DNA from: Poriferisodalis sp026713105 | Lineage (GTDB): Bacteria; Actinomycetota; Acidimicrobiia; Acidimicrobiales; Poriferisodalaceae | Direction of reading: 5' to 3' | Assembly: GCA_965115995.1 (NCBI GenBank) | Contig: OZ220472.1 | Location: 3,038,001-3,102,000 of the forward strand | DNA: 64,000 nt | Part shown: positions 55,833 through 64,000 of the stretch, in pieces | How the letters are laid out: every line of letters starts with the position of its first letter | Position numbering within the stretch: the first letter of the stretch is position 1 | Notes under the pieces: model-generated | Databases searched by the model: none | Seen by the model: the letters and a program-made list of their open reading frames with translations, nothing else | What the model was told of the DNA's origin: nothing | Made by a program: the position numbers and the translations under genes

Positions 55833-55866
55833 CTTCACCTATCCGCGCATCTTCTCATGCGGTCCG

Positions 55867-56925
55867 TCACGCGCCTGACTGCTGCGCCAGATGCGCCACC
55901 GTCCGCTCAATGCCGTCGGCCAGCGTCACGCGCGGCGTCCAATCGAGATCGCGTCGGGCCTTGTCAATGCGGTAGTGCTTGCTGGTCACCAAGTACTTGA
56001 CCGCGAACCGCGACACTCGATCCTCGCCGTGGTTGCGGCCAGTCGCGGCGCCGAAGGCTTCGAGCACGGCCGCGCCCGCGTAGGCGATCCAGTACGGAAG
56101 ACTTTGGGTCGGCGGTGCGTATCCGAGACCGCCCAGCAGCGATTCCACGAACGCATAGAAGGCCAGCGGTTCGCCATTCGTGACGAAGTAGGCCTGACCG
56201 TTCAGCGGCGAACCGCACGTCAAGCGTCGTTCAGCAGCGACTGCCGCTTCTGCCACGTTGGTGATGTAGGTGAAGTCCTGGAGCTTGTCGCGTGATCCGA
56301 TTTCACGCTTCAGCCGCCCTGACGCAGCCTGCCGCAGGATGCTCGGGACCAAGCGAGCATCGCCGGGGCCGAACACGAGGCTCGGGCGGATGGCGCAGGC
56401 GTGTGTGCGCGACTCAGAGCGAGCAAACGCGAGCACGGCTTGCTCGGCCGCGATCTTGCTGGCTGCGTACGGGGCCTGGGCAACATGGGCATAGGGCAGG
56501 CGTTCGTCGCCGCCCTCGATGTCGTGTCCTGAGAACACGACGCTGGCCGAGCTGATGTGCACCAACCGTGCGATGCCGTGGTGCTCGCAGGATGCCAGAA
56601 CGTTGAGCGTGCCGCCATGGTTGTGATGCCAGACGAGGTCGCCGTCATTACGCCGCGTGCTGACCACCGAGGCGCAGTGGACGATGCTGTCTATGCCTGT
56701 CGTGATCTGCAGCAGCGCCTCAGGACGGGTGATGTCGAGGCGGGCGTACTCGACGTCGCTACGTGGCTGCGCGGGTTCTGCGATGTCGGCCGCAATGACC
56801 TCATGACCGTTGCCTGCCAGCTCGTTCACCACGGCGTGGCCGATGAAGCCACATCCGCCGGTCACCAGGATTCGTCGCCGAGGCTCGGCCGTTGCTGCGC
56901 TCCGGTCGGCGTCGCCGCTCGTCAT
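55867..56925 (-). CDS. 3-beta-hydroxysteroid dehydrogenase-type NAD-dependent oxidoreductase
   Basis: This 352-residue extended SDR has GGCGFIGH at 23-30 and the active-site YAASK at 153-157. It resembles NSDHL/3-beta-HSD proteins: HISSASVVFSGHDIEGGDE and AIRPSLVFGPGD are typical of sterol C4-decarboxylating dehydrogenases. The gene after it on the same strand in reading order is a sterol-desaturase-type protein, only 12 bp away. The pair matches the two steps of C4-demethylation of sterols. Confidence 0.82.
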   Translation of the reverse strand: MTSGDADRSAATAEPRRRILVTGGCGFIGHAVVNELAGNGHEVIAADIAEPAQPRSDVEYARLDITRPEALLQITTGIDSIVHCASVVSTRRNDGDLVWHHNHGGTLNVLASCEHHGIARLVHISSASVVFSGHDIEGGDERLPYAHVAQAPYAASKIAAEQAVLAFARSESRTHACAIRPSLVFGPGDARLVPSILRQAASGRLKREIGSRDKLQDFTYITNVAEAAVAAERRLTCGSPLNGQAYFVTNGEPLAFYAFVESLLGGLGYAPPTQSLPYWIAYAGAAVLEAFGAATGRNHGEDRVSRFAVKYLVTSKHYRIDKARRDLDWTPRVTLADGIERTVAHLAQQSGA

Positions 56926-56937
56926 CTGAACATGCCG

Positions 56938-57615
56938 TCAGGCGTGCGTTCCGGCCAGCCGATCCCAGAACGGGAAAATCGTCGCGTAGTTCCTGTCGAG
57001 GTGGCCTGCGTGGTGGCGGTGATGGCGCATGACCCAGTGGTTCCACAGCGCCAACAGCGGATGGGGGAAGACCAGGTTGGTGTGCACGATCGTGTTGATC
57101 AGTCCGTGAATCAGCACGATCGTCAGGAAAGCCCACGTGCTGACTGGGCCGACGACGGCCACGCTCACCAGGAGCAAGGTGATGCCAGCCACCAGCTCGA
57201 CGGGATGCAGATACAGGCTGTCTCGCGCCGTCGGATACCGCACACGGTGGTGCACACCGTGAATCAGGCGCATCAGCTTCGGCCGATGCAGCGTCCGGTG
57301 CATCACGTAGTACAGAACGTCGTAGATCAGTAACGCCCCGAGCACCTGAACGGCAAACACGGCGATGCCAGCCGACTCGGTGCCGTAGAGCCATCTCGGT
57401 GCCACGCTGATCGCGACGGCGTAACACGCCAGGGACAGGGCCATGTTGAGCGCGATGTTCCTGTGCCTCTGGCCCGTCGTGCTACGGATGGGCGCGGGCG
57501 TCGCGACGCGGTACTTGCTGAACCGTCGCGAACTGAAGGCCCATACAGCCGCCGCACCCAGCACGCCGATGGCCGAGAACACCGCGATGAGGCCCCCGAC
57601 AACTTCGAGCGTCAT
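56938..57615 (-). CDS. Sterol desaturase / fatty acid hydroxylase family membrane protein
   Basis: This 225-residue protein has about four membrane segments and the histidine clusters HRTLH, HGVHH and HHRHH-x-x-H (RHHRHHAGH). This is the di-iron pattern of methyl-sterol oxidases and fatty acid hydroxylases. It is the first gene of a pair with the 3-beta-HSD-like gene, 12 bp upstream of it in transcription order. A second member of the family is at 15438-16403. Confidence 0.87.
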   Translation of the reverse strand: MTLEVVGGLIAVFSAIGVLGAAAVWAFSSRRFSKYRVATPAPIRSTTGQRHRNIALNMALSLACYAVAISVAPRWLYGTESAGIAVFAVQVLGALLIYDVLYYVMHRTLHRPKLMRLIHGVHHRVRYPTARDSLYLHPVELVAGITLLLVSVAVVGPVSTWAFLTIVLIHGLINTIVHTNLVFPHPLLALWNHWVMRHHRHHAGHLDRNYATIFPFWDRLAGTHA

Positions 57616-57698
57616 GTCAATGCCGACAACGTCGGGTCGGTGAGCCGTGGCTCTGCGTTCCTCGGCCTCGGCTGGACATCGAACGTCGTGACGGGCGT

Positions 57699-58544
57699 CT
57701 ACTGCCAGGAGCCGTCACGCAGGCGACGGATGCGCTCTTCCATCGGCGGGTGCGTGGTGAACAGTCCCTTGAATCCCATCCGGCGGCTGGCCAGCGGGTT
57801 GGCGATGTACATCTGGGCCTGATTGGGGTCGGCCAGGCTGGGGACGGTCTTGGAGGCCACGTCCAGCTTCTCGAGCGCCTGGGCGAGCGGTTCGCCGTCG
57901 CCGATCATGCGGGCTGCGGTGCGGTCGGCCTGGTACTCGCGGCTGCGGCTGATGGCCATCTGCAGCAGCATCGCGGCGATCGGCGCCAGGATGATGAGCA
58001 GGATCTCGCCGAACGGGTTGCGGTCGTTGTCGCGGCCCCCGCCCCCGAATATCAGGGCGAATGACGCCATGCGGGCGGCGAACGTGATCGCCGTGGCCAC
58101 TGCCGCCGCCACCGAGCCGATGAGGATGTCCCGGTTGCGGATGTGGGCCATCTCGTGGGCGAGCACGCCACGGATCTCATACCAACTGAGGTGGCGGATG
58201 AGCCCCTCGGTGACGCACACGGCCGCGTTCTTCGGATTGCGGCCCGTGGCGAAGGCGTTGGGTTGCGGGTCGGGCGAGACATACAGCCGGGGCATCGGCA
58301 GGCTGGACCGCTCGGTGAGCTCCCGCATGATCGTCCAGTACTCGGGCAGCTGATGGGGCTGGACTTCCTGCGCCCGGGCGGAGCGGATCGCCAGCTTGTC
58401 GCTGAACCAGTAGCTGCCGCCCACCAGGACCAAGGCGATGATGACGGCGATCGTGAGCCCGCCTTGGCCCCAGAAGCTGCCGATCCACAGGATCAGGCCG
58501 GCGAGGCCAGCCAGGAGAACCGTCGTCTTGGCGGTGTTGCGCAC
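57699..58544 (-). CDS. htpX: Membrane zinc metalloprotease HtpX
   Basis: This 281-residue protein has two N-terminal membrane segments, the zinc motif H130-E131-M-A-H134 and a distal Glu in REYQAD (about 203). HtpX degrades misfolded membrane proteins in the cytoplasmic membrane. The start is a GTG. The NAFATGRNPKNAAVCVTEGL stretch is diagnostic. Confidence 0.94.
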   Translation of the reverse strand: MRNTAKTTVLLAGLAGLILWIGSFWGQGGLTIAVIIALVLVGGSYWFSDKLAIRSARAQEVQPHQLPEYWTIMRELTERSSLPMPRLYVSPDPQPNAFATGRNPKNAAVCVTEGLIRHLSWYEIRGVLAHEMAHIRNRDILIGSVAAAVATAITFAARMASFALIFGGGGRDNDRNPFGEILLIILAPIAAMLLQMAISRSREYQADRTAARMIGDGEPLAQALEKLDVASKTVPSLADPNQAQMYIANPLASRRMGFKGLFTTHPPMEERIRRLRDGSWQ

Positions 58545-58713
58545 GTTGTGTGGTACCTCGTTTTCGGCGTTGCGTTTCCGACGCTGTGCGGTCGGGGTTC
58601 AGGCTAATGACGGCGGTCCGCCGCTCGGGCGCAGGGTGGGTTGTTGCGGCAGTAACGGGACGGCACTGGCAAAGTCGAGGCCGCGCGTGAGGTTGCGCTT
58701 GAGCGCTGCGTGC

Positions 58714-59814
58714 TCAGTTCTTCGCGTCGACGAGACGCCAGTCGTCTGAGCCAGGGCTGTAGCGGCCGCGGAAGTCGGGGTCGTAGGCGGCAGCCAGCTC
58801 TGCTGTGCGGCCGATCGAGGACCGGTAGGCGTTGATGATGGCGTCCTCGGCTTCGTAGTCGAAGGGATCCTGCATCCGCCGCTCCATCGTGCTGCCACGC
58901 CGGACAGGGTTCTCGTACAGATAGCGGGCCGTGAGACCGACGGCTTCGACGACGCCCACCTTGTCGCGATAGCCCAGCTCGCTGATCATCAAGTCGGGCG
59001 ACATCGAGCGGTGCAGGGATTCCTCTTCGCCCAAGAATGGGCGGGCAGGCGTGGCGAGGTCGCCGGGCAGGTTCACGATGTCGATCTCGACGTCGAGGGC
59101 GGCGGCGATGATCTCGATGGTCTGGCGGGCAGTCAGCGTGTGCTCGTCGCTGATGTTGTAGGCCTTGCCGGCCGCTGCGTCAGGATGGTCGACAGCAAGC
59201 GTGAGGGCGTGTCCCGCATTGGGGCCGTAGGCGGCGGTGCGCAACGTCAATCCACCGTCGGCCACGATGATCCGGCGACGGCCGTCGATGATGCGCCGCA
59301 CGATGAGCCACTCGCGGGGGTTGATCTGGCCGGGCCCGTAGATGAGCGGGTAGCGGAAGATGGTGCCGTCAGGGTGGTGATCGAAGAGCACGTCTTCGGT
59401 GGCGACGATCTTGGCCACCTTGCCGTTGGCGTCACCCTCGGCCCGATCAGATGATTCCCGCAGCGGGTTGAGCAGGCCGCGTGGCCAGTTCTGGGCCGGT
59501 CGGGCATAGCCCTTGTACACGGGTATCCCGCCGACGGCGATGAACTGGCCGCAGCGACCCACGAAGTACGGCGCGAGATCGCGCAGCCGCCCGTACATGG
59601 CGTACACGACGTCGAATGTGGCTGCCCCGAGCGCCTCTTCGACCTCGGCGATCCTGAACGGATTGGTGTGGATGTGGGGGACGCTGTCGGGGATCGTGTC
59701 CACCTCGTGGCGCCCCGTGTGCAGGATCGATACGTCGTAACCCCGCTCGACCAGCCCGTTCACCACACCGGGCCCTGTCGGGCCCGTGCCGCCGATCACC
59801 AATGCTGATTTCAC
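58714..59814 (-). CDS. NAD-dependent epimerase/dehydratase family protein
   Basis: This 366-residue protein has a Rossmann motif GGTGPTGPG at 8-16 but lacks the usual YxxxK catalytic pair in place; GIPVYKGY is in the approximate position. It contains FRYPLIYGPGQINPREW and AYNISDEHTLTARQTIEII. The role is not known. It stands alone; the 169 bp to htpX hold nothing recognisable. Confidence 0.82.
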   Translation of the reverse strand: MKSALVIGGTGPTGPGVVNGLVERGYDVSILHTGRHEVDTIPDSVPHIHTNPFRIAEVEEALGAATFDVVYAMYGRLRDLAPYFVGRCGQFIAVGGIPVYKGYARPAQNWPRGLLNPLRESSDRAEGDANGKVAKIVATEDVLFDHHPDGTIFRYPLIYGPGQINPREWLIVRRIIDGRRRIIVADGGLTLRTAAYGPNAGHALTLAVDHPDAAAGKAYNISDEHTLTARQTIEIIAAALDVEIDIVNLPGDLATPARPFLGEEESLHRSMSPDLMISELGYRDKVGVVEAVGLTARYLYENPVRRGSTMERRMQDPFDYEAEDAIINAYRSSIGRTAELAAAYDPDFRGRYSPGSDDWRLVDAKN

Positions 59815-59852
59815 GCGCTCATGCTGTCAGGTTCCGCGACCGCGTTTCGGGG

Positions 59853-60356
59853 TCAGTGGGGGTGGTAGCCGCTGTCGATGTAGAGGGTGGGCAGATCGAG
59901 GTCTCGGTACATGCGGACGTTGCGCATGTCGTCGTCGATGGCGAGGCGAGGGAGATAGCCCAGCTCAGCCAGTGCCTCAGTCTGCTCGCCCTTGAACATC
60001 GGCGAGGGCCGGAAGTCGCCCATCGGTCGCATGATGAGCAGGTCCCAGCGGACCTTGTGCTGCACCAGCCAGGTGAGCGTGGCGTCGGACACCCACGTCG
60101 GGCGCGACGTGAGCGCCACCACCACGAGCTCAGGGGCCAGGAGCACCAGCAACTCGGCCACCTCGTCGAGCACGTCGTCGTCGCCGACATCGGCGAAGAA
60201 CGAGTCCCAGTCGCGCCACGGGCCGTCGAGGTGATGCTGACGGTGGGCGGCATCGGCGAGCACCCCGTCGATGTCGACGATCACGCAGTCGCCGGGCGGC
60301 ACGGGCCCGGCACGCCACCACCAGTACGACGGCCAGTCGTCGTCGGAACCCGCCAC
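59853..60356 (-). CDS. HAD-superfamily phosphatase-like protein
   Basis: This 167-residue protein starts at GTG, 40 bp after acs, and has the HAD motifs D28-x-D30 (VDIDGVL), LTSRP (motif II) and IDDDMRN (motif IV), as in polynucleotide-kinase-type phosphatase domains. The N-terminus holds a WPSYWWW run. Substrate unknown. The start is uncertain: no strong site precedes any candidate codon. Confidence 0.75.
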   Translation of the reverse strand: MAGSDDDWPSYWWWRAGPVPPGDCVIVDIDGVLADAAHRQHHLDGPWRDWDSFFADVGDDDVLDEVAELLVLLAPELVVVALTSRPTWVSDATLTWLVQHKVRWDLLIMRPMGDFRPSPMFKGEQTEALAELGYLPRLAIDDDMRNVRMYRDLDLPTLYIDSGYHPH

Positions 60357-60396
60357 GGAGAAGGTTCGCCCTTGCCTCGGGGCGCTCGTCGCCAGC

Positions 60397-62412
60397 TCAG
60401 TCCTCGCTCGGGGCTTCAGCGGCGCGGGTGCGGATCTCGTCCACCACGCCGGCGTCGGCGAGGGTGGTGGTGTCGCCGAGCTGGCGGCCTTCGGCGACGT
60501 CGCGCAGCAACCGGCGCATGATCTTGCCCGAGCGGGTCTTGGGAAGGTCCGGCACCAGCACCACGGCCCTGGGCCGTGCGATCGCACCCAGCTTGGTGGA
60601 GACGTGCTGACGCACTTCCTCGCGCAGCTCATCGGTGGCGTCGTGGCCGCCTCGCAAGATCACGTAGCCGACGATTGCCTGGCCAGTCGTGTCATCGGTC
60701 GCGCCCACCACTGCTGCTTCCGCAACGGAAGGGTGGTCAACCAGCGCCGACTCGACCTCGGTCGTCGAGATGCGGTGGCCGGACACGTTCATGACGTCGT
60801 CAACACGGCCGAGGAGCCACAGGTAGCCGTCGTCGTCGAGCTTGGCGCCGTCGCCCGCGAAATAGCGCCCTTCGTAGGTGCTCCAGTAGGTCTCGCGGTA
60901 GCGCTCGGGATCACCCCAAATGCCCCGCAGCATCGACGGCCACGGCTCGGTGATGGTCAGGTAGCCGCCGCCGCGTTCGACCTGGTTGCCGGCGTCGTCC
61001 ACCAGCTCCACCGAGATGCCCGGCAGCGCGTGGGTTGCCGAACCGGGCTTGGTCGTCGTGACTCCCGGCAGCGGCGTGATCATGTGACCGCCGGTCTCGG
61101 TTTGCCACCACGTGTCGACGATCGGGCAGGTACCGCCGCCGATGTGGGTGTGGTACCACATCCAGGCTTCGGGATTGATGGGCTCGCCGACAGTGCCCAG
61201 TACGCGCAGGCTGGACAGATCGTGCCGCTCGACCTCGGCTGCGCCCCACTTCATGAACGTACGGATGGCGGTGGGCGCGGTGTACAGCTGCGTGACGCCG
61301 TAGCGCCCGATGATGTCCCACAGCCGGTCCTTGGGCCACGATGCCCGGTCGCCGTCGCGGAACTCCGGGCGCGGGGTGTCCGGCGTGCCCTCGTACATGA
61401 CCGACGACGCTCCGTTCGCGAGCGGTCCGTACACGATGTAGCTGTGGCCGGTCACCCAGCCGATGTCGGCCGCGCACCAGAAGACGTCGACGTCAGGCTT
61501 CAGGTCGAACACGTAGCGATGCGTGAACGCAACCTGGGTGAGATAGCCCCCGGTGGTGTGCATGATGCCCTTGGGCTTGGCCGTCGTGCCCGAGGTGTAC
61601 AGCAGGTACAGCAAATCCTCCGAATCCATGGGCTCGGGCGGGCAGTCGGCGGAGACTCCGTCCATCAGGTCGTGGTACCAGTGGTCGACGCTGTCATTCC
61701 ACGACACGTCCTGGCCGGTGCGGCGCACCACGACGACGTTCTCGATCGTTGACGTCGCCGCCACCGAGGCGTCGGCGGTGTCCTTCAGCCCGAAGGGATC
61801 GCCGCGCCGGTAGCCGCCGTCGGCGGTGATGAGCAGCTTCGCCGACGCATCGTCGATGCGATCCGACAGCGAATCGGCGGAGAACCCGCCGAACACCACT
61901 GAGTGGGCGGCGCCGATGCGCGCACATGCCAGCATCGCCACCGGCAGCTCGGGGATCATCGGCATGTAGATGCAGACCCGGTCGCCCCGCTCCACGCCCA
62001 GGCCCTTCAGCACGTTGGCGAACTTGCACACCTCGTCGAGCAGTTCGGCGTAGGTGATGGTGCGGGTGTCGCCTGGCTCTCCTTCCCACCAGTAGGCCAC
62101 CTTGTCGCCGAGGCCGGCCTCGACATGGCGGTCGAGGCAGTTGTACGACACGTTCAGCGTGCCGCCCAAGAACCACTTGGCGAAGGGCAGGTCCCACTCG
62201 AGCACCGTGTGGAAGTCGGTGAACCAGCTCACGTGCTCACGGGCCTGGCGGGCCCAGAACGCGAGCCGGTCGGCGGCTGCTTCCTCATACAGCGACCTGT
62301 CTGCGGTGAGCGCCACGGAGCGGAATTCCTCGGCGGGCTCAAAGACGCGGTCCTCGACGTAGTAGTCCTCGATCGTCGCCTCGGTCGATGCGCCAGATGT
62401 CTCGCTCGTCAT
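60397..62412 (-). CDS. acs: Acetyl-CoA synthetase
   Basis: It activates acetate to acetyl-CoA through acetyl-AMP. The 671-residue protein has the AMP-binding motif YTSGTTAKPKGIMHTTGG, the WWQTETGG motif, the hinge LLGRVDDVMNVSGHRIS and the lysine motif PKTRSGKIMRRLL that is acetylated in other bacteria. The length matches Acs. A HAD gene follows on the same strand. Confidence 0.97.
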   Translation of the reverse strand: MTSETSGASTEATIEDYYVEDRVFEPAEEFRSVALTADRSLYEEAAADRLAFWARQAREHVSWFTDFHTVLEWDLPFAKWFLGGTLNVSYNCLDRHVEAGLGDKVAYWWEGEPGDTRTITYAELLDEVCKFANVLKGLGVERGDRVCIYMPMIPELPVAMLACARIGAAHSVVFGGFSADSLSDRIDDASAKLLITADGGYRRGDPFGLKDTADASVAATSTIENVVVVRRTGQDVSWNDSVDHWYHDLMDGVSADCPPEPMDSEDLLYLLYTSGTTAKPKGIMHTTGGYLTQVAFTHRYVFDLKPDVDVFWCAADIGWVTGHSYIVYGPLANGASSVMYEGTPDTPRPEFRDGDRASWPKDRLWDIIGRYGVTQLYTAPTAIRTFMKWGAAEVERHDLSSLRVLGTVGEPINPEAWMWYHTHIGGGTCPIVDTWWQTETGGHMITPLPGVTTTKPGSATHALPGISVELVDDAGNQVERGGGYLTITEPWPSMLRGIWGDPERYRETYWSTYEGRYFAGDGAKLDDDGYLWLLGRVDDVMNVSGHRISTTEVESALVDHPSVAEAAVVGATDDTTGQAIVGYVILRGGHDATDELREEVRQHVSTKLGAIARPRAVVLVPDLPKTRSGKIMRRLLRDVAEGRQLGDTTTLADAGVVDEIRTRAAEAPSED

Positions 62413-62634
62413 CGGTACCCCTGTCTCGTCGTGCTGCAGCTGTGCGGGCCGGGCCGGTGACGCGCGACCCGCTCAGCCAGATTCGCAGAGTAGTTGCCAC
62501 CCGCCAACCGCCCCACGGTGAGCCTCGCTCATGACACGGTCCGAGTCTGCGGCAGCGTCTCTGTAATGTCCCGCCGGTGAGCGCCGCCCGTGGGCCGTCC
62601 GTTGCGACCGATCCGTGAATGGGCCAAGGTCGCG

Positions 62635-63546
62635 ATGAGCCAGATGGCACGGCGTAGCAGCGCCGCGGCGCTGGGACTGCTCGTCGATCGGATCGGAGGG
62701 GAACCTCCCCCAAGCGTTCATCCGGTGGGTTGGTTCGGATCATTGATGACCAAGCTCGAGCAGCGCATCTGGGCTGATCGACGCTCAGCCGGCGTCGCCT
62801 ACGCAGCGACTGGTGTGACCGTCGGAGCGGTCGTCGGCGCCCTCGTGAGGTCGACCGCTTGCGCTGTTGCGCTGACCGCTGCCGGTCGAGAGCTGCGTTC
62901 GGTCGCGCTGCGAATTGCTGATCATCTGGCGGCAGGTGAGATGGAGTCAGCTCGAGCTGAGCTTCCCGCGTTGGTGGGCCGCGATCCCAGCGAACTCGAC
63001 GAGTCCGGCATCGCTGCTGCGGTCATCGAGTCAGTCGCCGAGAACAGCGTCGACGCTGTCGTGGCGCCCGTGTTCTGGGCCGTCGTGGCGGGAGCTCCGG
63101 GTGCGACGGGTTACCGGGCGGTCAACACGATGGATGCCATGGTCGGGCGGCTCGATGAGCGGTACCGGCAGTTCGGCTGGGCTGCCGCTCGACTGGATGA
63201 CGTGGCGAACTACGTGCCGGCGCGGCTGTTCGCAGTGCTCGTCGCAGTGTTGCGGCCGCGCCGGGCGCGTGCCATCTGGCAAGCGGTGTGTCGGGACGCG
63301 CCGGCGCACCCTTCCCCCAACGCTGGGGTCGCCGAAGCGGCCGTCGCGGCAGCACTCGGATGTGAGCTCGGCGGCCCGCTCCGCTACGGCACGCGCCACG
63401 AAGACCGGCCACGGTTGGGTGACGGCCCACGACCTTCGGCGGCGGACATCGCCGCCACCGTGCGTCTCGCGTCGCAAGTCGAACTGTTGCTTGCCGCCGT
63501 GTTCACCTTGGTTTGGGCATGCCGGCGCCGACCATCGAGCGACTGA
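62635..63546 (+). CDS. cobD: Adenosylcobinamide-phosphate synthase CobD/CbiB
   Basis: This 303-residue membrane protein attaches aminopropanol phosphate to adenosylcobyric acid. It has the family signatures HPVGWFG at 29-35, ENSVDAVVAPVFW, YRAVNTMDAMVGR and LDDVANYVPARLFA. The ATG at 62635 follows AAGG by six bases; an upstream GTG is less likely. No B12 riboswitch could be recognised in the 222 bp upstream. Confidence 0.93.
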   Translation: MSQMARRSSAAALGLLVDRIGGEPPPSVHPVGWFGSLMTKLEQRIWADRRSAGVAYAATGVTVGAVVGALVRSTACAVALTAAGRELRSVALRIADHLAAGEMESARAELPALVGRDPSELDESGIAAAVIESVAENSVDAVVAPVFWAVVAGAPGATGYRAVNTMDAMVGRLDERYRQFGWAAARLDDVANYVPARLFAVLVAVLRPRRARAIWQAVCRDAPAHPSPNAGVAEAAVAAALGCELGGPLRYGTRHEDRPRLGDGPRPSAADIAATVRLASQVELLLAAVFTLVWACRRRPSSD

Positions 63547-63579
63547 GTTCGGCCCCGATGGCTGAGCTTCGGAATGGGT

Positions 63580-64000
63580 TCAATCGACGTGCCACTCTGC
63601 GGCCCAGAACGCGCCCATGCCGGCCGGGTCGGTCAGTGCCGCAGCCTCGGACAGCAGAGCTCGAGCGGCCAGCGCCGCAGCAGTCGGACTCGACCGGTGT
63701 CGCTGCCACAGTGCCCTCGCGTCTGCGGTCAACTCGTCGATGCCGGCCGCGGTGAGCCAGTCGGCCTGAGAAAACAGCATCGCGCCCGGCGGCAGCTGGT
63801 CGAAGACCACCTCGCAGGTGATGTCTGCGGAACCTGGCGCGCGCAGCGGATTGTGCCCGCGACGCTGAGACCGATACGTCCGCAGCCACTCGCTCTGCGG
63901 GCGCTCCGCGAGTTCAGCAGTGGCGCGAATCCCATAGTCGAAGATCAGGACTCGGCCATTGCTGAGCAGGCTCAACGCACGCCGCGTCCAAACCGCTGCC
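63580..64000 (-). CDS. MidA/NDUFAF7-like SAM-dependent methyltransferase, C-terminal part (cut by window edge)
   Basis: The reading frame is open to the window edge and then ends at 63580. The visible 139 residues include RVLIFDYGIRATAELAERP and APGSADITCEVVFDQLPPG. These match the family pattern of an acidic SAM-binding loop followed by a conserved G-x-x-DIT block. MidA homologues methylate an arginine of a complex I subunit in eukaryotes; the bacterial role is unclear. It converges with cobD. Confidence 0.8.
   Translation of the reverse strand, partial: AAVWTRRALSLLSNGRVLIFDYGIRATAELAERPQSEWLRTYRSQRRGHNPLRAPGSADITCEVVFDQLPPGAMLFSQADWLTAAGIDELTADARALWQRHRSSPTAAALAARALLSEAAALTDPAGMGAFWAAEWHVD

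Noticed and set aside
62413..62634. Possible cobalamin riboswitch upstream of cobD, because of a GTCCCGCC-like word near 62566
   Set aside because: The GGTGC-AATCC and CCACTG parts of the B12 box are not present in the right order, so the resemblance is to a short GC-rich word only.

Overview
The window is high-GC DNA from an actinobacterium, most likely class Acidimicrobiia. The grounds are the actinobacterial order of the rpo/str/S10/spc genes, a short-LID adenylate kinase, a four-cysteine S14, an F420-type luciferase-like oxidoreductase, MenB, and a run of CoA and F420 style catabolic genes. The class assignment is an inference from gene style, not a phylogeny.

Region 1 (1-11885 and 21804-39055, minus strand) is the translation and transcription super-cluster. 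Read 5' to 3' on the minus strand it runs tRNA-Thr, a broken tRNA-Met copy, tRNA-Met, tRNA-Trp, secE, nusG, rplK, rplA, rplJ, rplL, rpoB, rpoC, rpsL, rpsG, fusA, tuf, rpsJ. After a 9.9-kb interruption it resumes with rplC, D, W, B, rpsS, rplV, rpsC, rplP, rpmC, rpsQ, rplN, X, E, rpsN, rpsH, rplF, R, rpsE, rpmD, rplO, secY, adk, rpmJ, rpsM (cut by the window edge). Many junctions are ATGA or TGATG overlaps. The usual map and infA genes are absent between adk and rpmJ.

Region 2 (11886-21803) is the interruption. It holds a minus-strand operon (fatty-acid-hydroxylase-type membrane enzyme, GH3 acyl-amido synthetase, enolase-superfamily enzyme, small membrane protein), a medium-chain reductase, and a plus-strand molybdenum hydroxylase operon (FAD, 2x[2Fe-2S] and Mo subunits plus a MoaD/ThiS-like protein ending in Gly-Gly). 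It ends in a tandem hairpin array. I regard the GH3/enolase/hydroxylase operon as the best candidate for an undescribed pathway, possibly making or modifying N-acyl amino acid lipids.

Region 3 (39056-48911) carries GNAT, menB, an LLM oxidoreductase, a three-domain rhodanese beside a thiol-dioxygenase-like cupin, and a glutamine-synthetase-like gene divergent from a three-gene N-methylglutamate-synthase-like operon. An enoyl-CoA hydratase follows.

Region 4 (49054-64000) is a mixed housekeeping and catabolic stretch: SulP transporter, SRPBCC protein, PhyH dioxygenase, MaoC, SDR, tRNA-Tyr, YajQ, a 3-beta-HSD plus sterol-desaturase pair, HtpX, an epimerase-like protein, a HAD phosphatase, acetyl-CoA synthetase, CobD/CbiB, and a partial MidA-type methyltransferase.

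Short tandem duplications and palindromes recur in and between the ribosomal genes (rpmC 3' end, upstream of rplC, downstream of rpsJ, rplA-rplK, rplK-nusG, tRNA-Met). They are reported individually.
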